Shown in pieces: positions 33,763 to 44,278 of a DNA stretch of 64,000 nucleotides. The notes beneath the pieces are model-generated. The model had not been told where the DNA came from and made no database searches. It saw only the letters and a list, made by a program, of their open reading frames with translations. Both the position numbers and the translations under genes were made by a program. Source of the stretch: Polychytrium aggregatum (Eukaryota; Chytridiomycota; Chytridiomycetes; Polychytriales); contig NW_026516211.1 of NCBI RefSeq assembly GCF_025602895.1, positions 310,001 through 374,000 of the forward strand, in the 5' to 3' direction. Every line of letters begins with the position of its first letter. Position 1 is the stretch's first letter.

Positions 33763-36700
33763 CTGAGATGAGCTGCTGCACCACCACCACACCACCACAC
33801 CACCACACCACCACACCACCACACCACCACACCACCACACCACCACACCACCACACCACCACACCACCACACCACCACACCACCACACCACCACACCACC
33901 ACACCACATTGCCATATTACACCCAGTGACTCACCTCCATAGACACTGTCGCTTGCAATCAGCGATGGTCGGATGATCGTCGCAGGCACTCCCCTCGATC
34001 GTGCCTTGTTGATCAGCTGCTCAGAGACCCACTTGGTCTGTGCATACCCGCCAGAGACGTTCCAGTTGGAATACACCCTCTCCTCGAGCGGCGTCCTTGC
34101 GCCCCGTGCCATGGGAATCGCCCCGACCGCCGAGATGAAGTGCAGCGGCTTCAGGTGGTGGGTCGTGGCCAGCCGCAGGGCCGTCGCCGTGCCCAGGACA
34201 TTCGGCCCCTTGAGCGCCTCATAGTCGTCGAGCCAGTGCACCTCGGCGCCGCAGTGCACAACCATGTCGGTCTCCTTGCTGATCTTCTTCCATCGCTTGT
34301 TGGTCAGTCCCCACTGGTCGAGCGACAGATCGCCGCAGACACCAACGAGTCGCGGCTTGACATTGTTCACGAGGTAGTGCGTCTGCTGCGGGTTGAGGAT
34401 CAGCTTCCTGGCTGTCTCAAAGATGCGGTCGATGGCAGCCTGGTCGCTCGCGGCTCGGACCAGACAGTAGATCCTGGCAGCAGGGTACTTGGCAGCCAGC
34501 TCGTACAGCAGGAACGATCCGAGGAAGCCAGTGGCCCCCGTCAGGACGATGCCGCGAGGCGACTCGGGAAAGACAAGTGGAGGGAGACCCTCGGCCGTCA
34601 CACTCGCATCGTCGAGCCGGGCGGCCTCCTGGTCGAGGTCGACTGTCGGCGGCATCAGCGGGTGGTTGCCTTGGAGATCAATCACCAGCTGGGCGACATC
34701 GAGGGGCGTCAGGCCGTTCGAGAGCAGCATCATCGGCGAGATCTCGACATCGTACTCTTCCTTGATTGCGAGGGCCAGGCGGCCAACACTCAGCGAGTCA
34801 AACCCAGCCCCGCTGATGCTGTAGTTGCGGCCGTCGAGAGAGGGAATCCCGAGGAGCTGGCTGCCGAGGCTGGAGATTGCAGCCGCGATGCGAAACAGCG
34901 GGGCATCGCTGGGGGCGAGACGGGGATACACAACGGATCCTTGGTGCAGATCGTTGTTCTCGGCGATCCACTTGATCTTCTTGAGGTCGCGCTTGCCATT
35001 CTCGATCATGGGGATCTCGTCGAGCTGGAAGCAGTTGTGGATCGGCACCTTGGAGACGTTGACGAGTGCAAGCAGATCCTGGGTCATCCGGATGATGTCG
35101 CTGGGCTCGGTGCGGGTCGTGGGGCGGGCCTGGAGAACATACAGCATCACGATCTTCTTCTCGGAGGTCTGGACAAACGCACAGTCGGCGATGGTGTGGC
35201 TCAGGTGCTGGACGACCAGGGCCTCGAGATGGTTCAGGTCGACATAGACACCGTTGACCTTGATCTTCTGGTCGAATCTGGGTGTGTGAGGTGTGAGGTG
35301 TGAGAATGAAGAGTGTGGGATGGATTGGTGGAGGACTAGTGGAAGGAGGGCACAGACCACTCGGTGGACACAGGGATATCGCACTCACCTTCCAACGACC
35401 GTAAACTCGTTCTCGCTGACCATCTCGACCCAGTCCATGGTGCAGACACGAGGCGAGCCGTCGCTGAGGAAGCCAAAGGAGGCCAGTCTGTCGTTGGGAT
35501 CGGCGTTGACAAAGTCGGGGTGGTTGCGGACGGGATGGTCGGGGTCGACGGCAAAGACCAGGATCCCGCTGTTGGAGACATTTTGATCAACGATATTGCC
35601 CTCCTCGTCAAAGAGGAGGCAGCGCACCCCAGGTTTGATCAACTTGTAGATCAGTTTCTCCGGGACGACTTCGCTACTGGATGGGAGGAAGAAAATTGTG
35701 ATAGCACCGATAAGACTTGTCTGAAACAAAATATGTGTATTTTAGAATCATATATATCTTTTTATTTAAAGAAATACAGTGAATCAAACTTACCTCTGTG
35801 GATACATATGCCGATATGATATCGGCATTGGGGAATGCCGCCTTGACCTGGGCCACCACTCCTGCCGGGACGAGCTCCGAGCCTAAACCGATCTTTCTCG
35901 TTTCTGTCCATTTGACATCGGGATTCTGACTCTGAGCAATACTAATGATCATCTTCATGAGTGAAGGTGTCTGAGAGGGAAATACACCATAGAAATGTCA
36001 CTCGTAAGTACTGCGATGAAGAATCCATTTATCATATCTGCCAGGTCCTTACCATAAACAAATACAACACACCATCATCCAGCATTCTGATGATGCTCTT
36101 GACTTTTTCGACAGTGTTGGGTGTGGGCTCTGGGAACCAAACTGATCCTTTGAGGCTCAAGGTACAGAGCATCCAACCGAGAGTTGCACTAAACGAAGGT
36201 GCCTGATTGCCATGCAAGTTAGTTCTCAATCCATGGATGGCTCGACGCTCCGTTGCACAGGATCATATAGCTTACCTGACACAGTCCGGAGCTTAAAAAC
36301 ATGTGCCCCAGAATGCTTCTGCCAGTTGTTGCACCAGTATGAGGGAACTTGTATCTGAAGAACCACAAAGGAGTCTCAGAGAGTTAGAGACTCCGTTCAG
36401 TTGGAGTCATCAAAGCGGTTGAAATGCCACGGGTCACTTACGTCTTGGGAATGCCTGTTTTCGTGGTTTGAGGAGCACCAACGAGGCACAGAGGTCAAAC
36501 ACACTTCCTGCTGATGTTTCGTTGTCCGTGTTCCGCTATCTCAGTCGCTACCTGATGTTCGCCCAGGTTCATACTCTTCCTTTGTAGTTGGTACTTGGCT
36601 CGCGCGTCACCATTCTCAAACACACACATACCCGTTGATCCAGAGGTGCAAGCATAGGCGACAAAGTCGTCGAGGGGTTCACAGACTTCGAGAGACGGGT

Positions 36701-37515
36701 GTGGGATGTTGTCCAGCACCGGGAACGTGGTGGCATCGACCAAAGCCACTCCTATGGTGCGGCTAGGCTTGGTGTGGTGGTAGAGGATGTACCTGACCGC
36801 ATGCCTGTCAGGTGTGGTTGTGGTTGTGGTGCAGGTGTCAGGGGCTCTGTAGAACAGCCCAGGAGAGAGCTGGCTCGACTCTCACTCCAGCAAACGGCCC
36901 GCCTTTGCTCATGACAGCGATTGAAAGCATACCTCTCGCACATGGCTTTGCGAGCAGCAGAGGGAAGGTTCAGCGCGAGATTGAGTGTCTTCCTGGATGC
37001 GAAAGACGATATGGGTGAGGCTCGTTCCCGTTGACAATGCCTCCTGTTCTGCCGGAGGGGCGCTCCACGATCGACGAAACAGAGCAGCCATAACCAGAAC
37101 AGATCGCCACACACCACAGCATCCCACCGCAACACATCAGAGATACCTACTTGCCCAGCATCCACACCGCAAACGAGTAGATCACCCAGCTGGCCTCGGC
37201 CTCGCAGAAGGTGCCGATGACCTCGTGGCCGTCGTTGTTCCAGCCAGGGAGGGCCTTGAGAGCCTGGGCGACCGAATAGGCTTGCTTCCACACACAGAGA
37301 TAGCTGAAGCGCTCCGAGATGCCGCTCTCGTAGGTGTTAATCAGGAGGGCATCGGGCTCGTCGCGGGCAGTGTTGATGAGGCACTCGACGGGATGGAGCC
37401 AGGGACCCAAGGGATCGGGCTGAGACGGGGTCGCTGGCTGTGAGGAGACAGGGGTTTGGGCTTGTTGGGGAACAAGAGGCTCGATATCCTCAGAGACATC
37501 TTGGTCGTTTGCCAT
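33018..37515 (-). CDS. NRPS-like enzyme: adenylation, carrier, thioester reductase
   Basis: A multi-exon gene starting [15 protein letters not shown]. Its architecture is that of carboxylate-reducing NRPS-like synthetases (Lys2-type order A-T-R). The A domain activates an acid with ATP. Joining exons in phase restores [21 protein letters not shown] (A3) across a GTATGT intron near 36640, and later [13 protein letters not shown] and the [14 protein letters not shown] region. The carrier domain has [10 protein letters not shown], with Ser as the phosphopantetheine site. The reductase has [14 protein letters not shown] (NADPH Rossmann), HFISAVG and the catalytic [11 protein letters not shown]. 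One intron (33685-33934) is filled with microsatellites; the 35.7-36.5 kb introns are AT-rich. The substrate is unknown. It is probably not the lysine-pathway Lys2 itself, since the A domain looks like the stand-alone NRPS-like class (inference). Confidence 0.9.
33686..33762. repeat. (GAGAGT)n microsatellite in an intron
   Basis: About 13 copies of a 6-bp unit lying next to the acceptor site. On the coding strand it supplies the pyrimidine tract (CACTCT)n. Confidence 0.95.
33778..33906. repeat. (CCACACCA)n microsatellite in an intron
   Basis: About 16 copies of an 8-bp unit in the same intron of the NRPS-like gene. Confidence 0.95.
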
Positions 37516-38007
37516 GACGGTGTGGTATCTGGTTCCGCTGACGGGGCTGGATTTGTCGCCCGTGGCCTGACGACACCAAGACGGCGATATCGACGGATGG
37601 AGCGAGGGGAGGCGGCATCGGCGAAGGGAAGAGGGGCCGCTCTTGGGCTGTCTCGATAATCTGCTTCGATGCTCTCTTGTGCGTGTCCTGCCAGCCAAGA
37701 CGGGACGCGTTCCAACACCACCAAGCCGGCTCCTTTGCCCTTCCCAAGACATCGGCGGCGAGCTCGTTTCAGTCAGGACGACGAAGGATCCCGCATCCTC
37801 GGATCCTGCATGGCTGTGAATCCAGCGAGTCGATTTGCATCAGCCATCATCAACTTGCCTCCGTACTGTGATGCTGGCGCGTTGATATGTGGGAAATAGC
37901 AGATGATGGATGACTCTAAACACGACTGCGTTCGAGTTGGCCATGACCGATATGCCGATGCGATCCACGAGATCTGTTCTATCTGGGACGTAAGGAGGAA
38001 GGGACGT
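37516..38007. other. Promoter side of NRPS-like gene
   Basis: Upstream of the NRPS-like start and before tRNA repeat copy C. No gene was seen. Confidence 0.4.
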
Positions 38008-38455
38008 GGAAGGTAATGACAGTGGGTCAGGCTGATGGGCGACACGAACGAGAGTGAGATGGAGCGATGGGTGGAGGGTGGCGGATGGTTGAGGAGCACC
38101 AGGATAGGAGCATGGAGATCGGGGAATCAGCACCGGAGACGCCATGGCCAAACGCCAGTGCCAGGAACAGTGTGGAGGAACTGGTTGATTGACGGTGTGA
38201 TGTGCAGGATGTGGGTGCAAGTGGGTGGGTCCAGGTGGAGCAAAAAGGAGCAACAGAGACAGAGTCGCTTTGGCGGAGTGGTTAACGCGGTGCCCTGCTA
38301 AGGCATTGTCCTTTGGACGCGCAGGTTCGAATCCTGCAGGCGACGAGAATGATTGTATTTTGCAAGTTGCGAGGTGCTGGTGTTTTGCTGCCCCGCCATT
38401 CCATTCGTCACTGTCCACATATCACTCTTCACATGTGATTGATCGCCATGTGGCA
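38008..38455 (+). repeat. tRNA-Ser-carrying dispersed repeat, copy C
   Basis: Matches copy B from the GGTAATGACAGTGGGTCAGG edge through the tRNA to ACATGTGATTGATCGC. Differences include loss of TGTGATGT just after the tRNA. After about 38450 the similarity ends. Confidence 0.9.
38264..38345 (+). tRNA. tRNA-Ser(GCU)
   Basis: Identical over 82 nt to the copy at 2567; anticodon GCT in the loop CTGCTAA. A TATTTTG Pol III terminator follows about 13 bp downstream. Confidence 0.95.
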
Positions 38456-39259
38456 ACGACTGGGATCTGCATCGACGCTGTGGCATCGTCGCTTGTTGCT
38501 CGGGGACCATCTGAATGTGGCTGCCGCACTTGGTTCTTGCCCTTGCTTCTTGCCTTGGCTCTTGCCTTTGGTTCTTGCCTTGGTTCTTGCCTTTGTGCTT
38601 TCTCTTGACTCTCCATTGACTTTCCCTTGGCCATCGCCCTCGATTCTCGATCGTGGATCTCCACGGACACCATTTGATGAAGGACACCATTCAGCAGTCG
38701 ACCCACCAGCCCGTGAGCACCCATATCCACACCACAGCTTGCTTGTCACCCATACACCGCCCACATCACCTGGGATCCACAGTCGCCCTGCGAGTCGCCC
38801 ATGACCGATCCGAGTGGGCAGAGCAGTGCGCCTGTCTCGGCCGTCCATCCCATCACACTTGTTCTGTCCTGCCTGCCCCCCTGTCTTTTCCCTTTCTCCC
38901 TCCCGTCGTTCCCATGGATCCCCCATCCTCCCCATGGATCCCCGTCTATCTCTACCCGTGTCTATCTATTCCCCGTGTCCATCTACTCCCCGTGTCTCTC
39001 CGTTCCCCCCGTCTCTATTTATTCCCCCGTCTCTATTTATTCCCCAGTCCCGCCCACTTTCTCCCCCACTTTCCCATCCCATCCCATCCCATCCCATCAG
39101 GTGGGTGCAGAGGGTGCTGGTCAGTCACAGCGTTGCCGGTCGTCTGTGCTTGACCTCTGAGAGCACCACTGATTGCTGCTTTGCGCCGGTGCCTCCAGAC
39201 ACTTCCAGATACTCCCAGGCACTCCCAGGCACTTCCGGGCTCCTGACCACTGCGACTAT
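38456..39259. repeat. Low-complexity, minisatellite-like DNA
   Basis: Degenerate TTGCCTTGG/TTCTTGCC repeats at about 38535-38600. C-rich CCCCGTGTCTAT / CCCCCGTCTCTATTTATT units lie at about 38945-39050, and (CCCAT)n at about 39073-39100. Open frames here are compositional. Confidence 0.6.
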
Positions 39260-39450
39260 CCCGATGTCCGAGATGCAGCCGCAGCACCTTGAGGTGGTGC
39301 GTCGTGGCGGATCACGGCATCATCGCCGAGTTGGAACAGCTGAACCACCGAGTCGGCCGTGGCTGTTGAGCCAGCGGTCCAACATGACGACGGCGCCGCG
39401 ATTCGCCGTGAGGCACCACCCCAAGGTGCTGCGTGAAGTTGAGGCATCGC
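39260..39450 (-). pseudogene. Possible decayed fragment of an NRPS-like reductase domain
   Basis: The + strand from about 39267 (CGAGATGCAGCCGCAGC then GAGGTGGTGCGTCGTGGC) resembles 34133 of the NRPS-like gene (CGAGATGAAGTGCAGC then CAGGTGGTGGGTCGTGGC). A second matching patch, GTTGAGCCAG then GGCGCCGC, lies at about the same spacing as in the intact gene. On the - strand, fragments such as THHLK and GAVVMLD align with the [13 protein letters not shown] and GAEVHWLDD parts of the reductase, but in different frames. No continuous ORF exists. The match was made by eye and is short. Confidence 0.3.
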
Positions 39451-39654
39451 ACCAGTGGCAGTGGCCAGTGGCAGAGCCAAGATGGCAGATCGGCTGCTCG
39501 AGACAACATTCGACAGGAAGCGGGTCCGACTCTTGCGGCTCGTGTGGCTCGGGCACTCTGGCGCTCTGGCCACGCCAAGTGGATCTGGGCAGTCGTCGAA
39601 ACGGCAAGCGAAACGGAGGTGGGAGTCGTCGAATCGGGTGGCAGGGATGTGGGG

Positions 39655-39716
39655 ATGTGATGTGGTGGTGTGGCGATGTGGTGATGTGGTGATGTAGTGG
39701 TGTGGTGGTGATGTAA
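39655..39716. repeat. GTGGTGATGT-type tandem repeat
   Basis: Imperfect direct repeats of GTGATGTGGTG-like units, similar in composition to the intronic repeat at 33778. Confidence 0.75.
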
Positions 39717-39954
39717 CATGACAGGTGTCTGTTGTTCCCACACTCAACAGCGCATCGACACCCGCACTGACCAACGATGTTTGTTCCTGGCCGCCTCCAG
39801 CTCCCACATCCACATCCCACTCACATTCATGCACATGGTGATGCGTGTCGTTCCGATCGATGGCAAATCCACTGTGCTGCTCTGCCGCATGGACTGTCGC
39901 TTTGGTCTGCGACATTGATCTGCGGCATTTGGTCGGCCATTGGTGTTGTGGCCG

Positions 39955-40104
39955 ACCTGCCCGTTCAGCTCCTTGCCCGTTCAGCACCTTGCCCGTTCAG
40001 CACCTTGCCCGTTCAGCTCCTTGCCCGTTCAGCTCCTTGTCCGTTCAGCTCCTTGCCCGTTCAGCTCCTTGCCCGTTCAGCTCCTTGTCCGTTCAGCTCC
40101 CTCT
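39955..40104. repeat. 16-bp minisatellite
   Basis: About nine copies of CCCGTTCAGCTCCTTG with variants CACCTTG and GTCCGTT. No coding role is evident. Confidence 0.93.
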
Positions 40105-40357
40105 CTCCCTGCCCAATCAATTGGTGTCCATTCAGCACCCTGTTCCTCCACCATATATCATATTCATATGCCATTGTGATCTTGATCTCGTCCTGCAGTC
40201 GAGCGGGATGGAGTGGGACGGAGTGGGACGGAGTGGGATGGGATGGGTTGGCTGAGAGGCGGCTGTGGGTGACATGGATGGGCAACAATGCTGGCGACTC
40301 GGCAGTGGCAGGATGTCAACCGGGATGAAAGTGGAGATGAAACAGGTGGTGTCGCCG

Positions 40358-40522
40358 TTGGTTGATGGTGGTTGATGGTGGTTGATGGTGGTTGATGGTG
40401 GTTGATGGTGGTTGATGGTGGTTGATGGTGGTTGATGGTGGTTGATGGTGGTTGATGGTGGTTGATGGTGGTTGATGGTGGTTGATGGTGGTTGATGGTG
40501 GTTGATGGTGGTTGATGGTGGT
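40358..40522. repeat. 10-bp minisatellite (GTTGATGGTG)n
   Basis: About 16 perfect copies in tandem, ending about 50 bp before tRNA repeat copy D. Confidence 0.97.
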
Positions 40523-40574
40523 TGGTTGCGATGTGTTGTGGCCGATCGATACGATTGAATGGTGGGAGCGATCG

Positions 40575-41157
40575 ACGGTGGTGGATGGTTGAGGAGCACC
40601 AGGATAGGAGCATGGAGATCGAGGAATCAGCACCGGAGATGCCATGGCCAGACGTCAGTGCCAGGAACAGTGGTGGAGGAGCTGGTTGATTGACGGTGTG
40701 ATGTGCAGGAGGTGGGTGCAAGTGGGTGGGTCCAGGTCGGGCAAAAAGGAGCAACAGAGACAGAGTCGCTTTGGCGGAGTGGTTAACGCGGTGCCCTGCT
40801 AAGGCATTGTCCTTTGGACGCGCAGGTTCGAATCCTGCAGGCGACGAGAATGATTGTATTTTGCAAGTTGTGATGTTGCGAGGTGCCAGTGTTTTGCTGC
40901 CCCGCCGCTCCATTCGTCACTGTCCACATATCACTCTTCACATGTGATTGATCGCATATTGCTCTCGCTGCACTTTCAAATGAGCTCAACCGCTGCTACT
41001 CGTGACCTGTCATATCATATTTTGTAATTGAGAGGCGCCCACCATACCAAGGCACAGTGCCCTCGATTTTTGGGCTCAATTCATATGTCTGGCAACTTCG
41101 TTTGATTGAAACAGTTCACTGTGTCCCTGGTCTTCTCTCTCATCAGTAATTGCCCTT
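40575..41157 (+). repeat. tRNA-Ser-carrying dispersed repeat, copy D
   Basis: Nearly identical to the inverse of 14340-14925. It begins at GGATGGTTGAGGAGCACC just after the 10-bp minisatellite and ends at CTCATCAGTAATTGCCCTT. Confidence 0.92.
40765..40846 (+). tRNA. tRNA-Ser(GCU)
   Basis: Identical over 82 nt to the genes at 2567, 14659 and 38264, with a TATTTTG run downstream. Confidence 0.95.
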
Positions 41158-41451
41158 GGGCTGGGCTCGATGGTGTGCGTGGGGGATTTCCCTTGCTTCT
41201 TGCGTTCATGTCAAACACTTTGCCCAGGTTTGCCAGGCTTTCAGCGAACCGCCATTCATGATGGACTCATGGGTGAGTCCGACGCTGTGAGCGAGGAAGT
41301 TGCAACAGCCACTCTCTCAGAGCGAAGAGTCATTGCGCATCCATTAGTCATGCGCTCGCTAGCTCGATTCGTTATCATCTTGAATCATAGTGATTGCGAG
41401 GCCTTGTTGTCAGTCCGTGTTCGAGGCATGGGCCAGAACTCATCAGGATCT

Positions 41452-43872
41452 TTATTTGGGCTGATGCTTTGCTTTTATCGTGGCGCTATACTCTCCATCT
41501 TCCAGACCCGATCCCATCGGTGCCGCGTTGTCGTGTAGGTCTCCTATTTGAATTCGCTTTATCCTTACTGTTCCATAGTTACCGTCACTCTGCCTGTTAT
41601 CTTCACTGTTGCTCGGTTCGATGGTGCTCATGTTGCCATCCCCCAATATTAAGGCATCTCGGCCAACGGCTGACATCGGCTCCCGAGCCTTGGGTGTTCC
41701 TTGCTCCTCAGACCAAGCCTCGTTTGCATCTTCCTCCACAAGCTGTGGTTGAGCCTGAGGTTCACTCTCGATCTTGCTCACCGAGAGCTCCTTCGAGAAT
41801 TTCAAGAAGGAGCAGTTTCCGTATTCTGGACCTTGGATTTAGTTTGAATTAGTGTTGGTTGACAATATTGTTGGGCTATCAGTGGCTCCAAGCTCGTATC
41901 ATATTAAAAGCGTACCGGGACTATCGGATGTGATCTTCATTGAATCAAAAGATTGGTCGTTCACAAGCATGGTGCCTGTAAACATCGCCGTGTTCGAACT
42001 ATACTTGATCGTTGAGCTGTACTCGACATCTCCATTTTCTTCGTCTTGGGTATCAATATTTGCTTGCGCCGACGGCTGCGTCTCGCTGACCGACAGCTTT
42101 GTCGTTCCCGTGATCTCCTCATCGTCATCACAGATCGAGTTTCCTTGGGCCACCCAGTCTCGAAATTCAGATATCATATCTTGAAGGACGTCGGCAGATT
42201 GAGGACCATCACGAATAAACGGGTCCTGGAATGGCTCATCAAGAGCCACCATATTCAGTAATTGGATTTCGTAGCCTATTCTGCGATCAAAGCCATGCAT
42301 CCCAACATATTCGTTCGATGTGACATTGATTGGTGCTTACCTCCAGGAGCTCCCTTGCGGAAGGCCGGTCTGCCGGATTCTTAATCAGGCACCTCGCAAT
42401 AAAGGCTCGAAACACAGGGCTGAACTTGGACTCATCCTCGAGAGTCGGCGGTGGTTTCATAGGAATCATGAATATCGCCTAGGCAGTACCAAGCAGATTA
42501 AGAAGCGTTTGAATTTGCACCATTCAGTGTATAGGTGTGGAGAAATATTGCATCTCTTCGACATGCACAGAGCGCATCGAGACTTCCTTACTCTCATAGG
42601 ATGGATATTATGATAGGGCGGTCGGCCTTCTGCCATTTCGATACATGTGATTCCCAGTGACCAAACATCTGCCTTGACGCCGTATCCGACTTCCTGAATG
42701 ATTTCGGGAGCCTGGTATCGGATCGAGCAGATTGAATCGTGAGATGCCACGCTGTCGACGCTCATATCGTTCAGGGGTATCGATGGCGGGATATGCTATG
42801 CAGCAAGAAATCCACGATTCAGACACAGTAGTGATGATGATTGCGCCGTTACCATCCAGAAAGGTGTTCCGATCACCGTGATCCGCTTCGAGACCGAGTC
42901 CGAGAGCTGTCCAGCAACACCAAAATCGGCGAGCTTGGCAACACCGTCTCCGGTCAACAAGATGTTCCTGGTAAAAGCGGCCGAGTATTGATTAGGTAAT
43001 GCGCCAAGGCATCGCCCTTGCACACTCCATTCATGCCGATCCAGCCTTACCCAGCCTTTATATCTCGATGTATCTTTCGCTTTCCGTGCAGGTAATCCAG
43101 TCCCTCCAGAACATGTCGACATATAACTGAGATTTGCGCCTCGCTAAACATCCGCTTGCAGACGCGCATCAGGTCCAGAGCAGATGCCCCGCTGCAGTAC
43201 TCCATGACGATCTTGAGCGCCAGTTGTCCGTTCATTGCCGGTTGTGCGTTCGTGCATTATCCGCGTCCCACAGAGCACTTTTATCAGTCGTGTGTTCGAG
43301 CGGGCTCGCTTTCCGACATCAGCGGCCAGGCGCTGGTCGTTCTCGTCGTTCCACTTCACCTGCAACCAGCCTTCACCTACCCATAACGAGTCTTCTAACA
43401 GATAGCTGCCATACAGCTCTACAAGGTGCTCGCATTGATTGCCGTTCATGATCATAATCTCTGTTTGATTCGACTCTGGGGCCTCATCGTTGTCGACTCG
43501 CACTATCTTGATGGCCACGATTGTCGACGTTCGTCGGTGCATTGCTCGATGGACAGACCCGTAGGATCTGCGCCACGGCGAGGTCGAAGGCTTTAGCACG
43601 AGCAATCGAGTATCGCCGCCGACCCGCAGGTATCCATCCACGCCCAGAGCCACATGAGCCTGCTAATCCCCCCGAAACACAAGGGCATCCATCCCGCATA
43701 TAGGGGACACCGCTCCCCGTGGGTCGCATGTGTGGTCCGAGGTCGGCTCTTGGAAATTGGATGGCGCGAGACGATGATGCTCTTACCCTTCGCCGAGCTT
43801 TTCGAGGAGAGCAAAGACCGACTCGGGATCGGCTTGCAGCTCCTCCGTTGTCAATAGCTGCGCGGCAGACAT
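41452..43872 (-). CDS. STE20-family kinase, MST/Hippo class
   Basis: Germinal-centre-type Ser/Thr kinase. I start at the ATG at 43872 ([19 protein letters not shown]), which leads into [10 protein letters not shown] joined in phase to [12 protein letters not shown], the glycine loop typical of MST1/2 and Sps1. Further exons give VAIKIVRVD (catalytic Lys), [51 protein letters not shown] and GTPFWM joined to [29 protein letters not shown] and [17 protein letters not shown] follow. About 200 acidic, Ser/Thr/Gln-rich residues follow, including [12 protein letters not shown]. No SARAH-like coiled coil was recognised at the end. Some donor choices (about 42.8 and 43.4 kb) are approximate. It is divergent from ARPC4, about 400 bp apart. 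Confidence 0.9.
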
Positions 43873-44278
43873 GCCGACGAACTTTTGGTTCACAGGGACG
43901 AGCGGCCGCGTTGGGTTGGTGGCGACAGACCTGTGAGCCGGCGCCGAAAACTGAAGGGCGGATTCCTGGCTATGGCTGCCTGTTTCTGCCACTCTGGACG
44001 AGCACGATATGGTGCGGCCTTGGTCCTCGCTGTGCTCTGCGCGGAGGGCCGGCGAGTTGCGGTTGCTTGCGGGTCTGCGTCTTGGCAGAGAGGGGCGATG
44101 GCAGCCCCGGCCAACAGGCGCCCCGAGAGGCCGACTCCAAGCCACACGTGGCTCGCCCCTTGGTCTGGAACCAGGAGCCGGCTGTTGGCAAGGGCTGTTT
44201 CCGCTGGACTCGCACCTGCATCTGGCGACTTGACTCTGGGCCGATCGCCGCCTCGCCGTCCTTGAACCTTCCGTCGCG

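Noticed and set aside
33685-33934. Repeat peptides (WCGGVV, SLSL, THSH) as coding sequence
   Set aside because: They translate an intron: exact GT/AG borders join VYGG to VCHSDDYIW in phase with the reductase.
34140-35303. 387-codon + strand ORF opposite the NRPS-like gene
   Set aside because: It is the antisense shadow of the carrier and reductase exons, whose conserved motifs lie on the - strand.
40358-40522. CRISPR-like array
   Set aside because: Units are contiguous 10-bp repeats with no spacers, in a eukaryotic genome.
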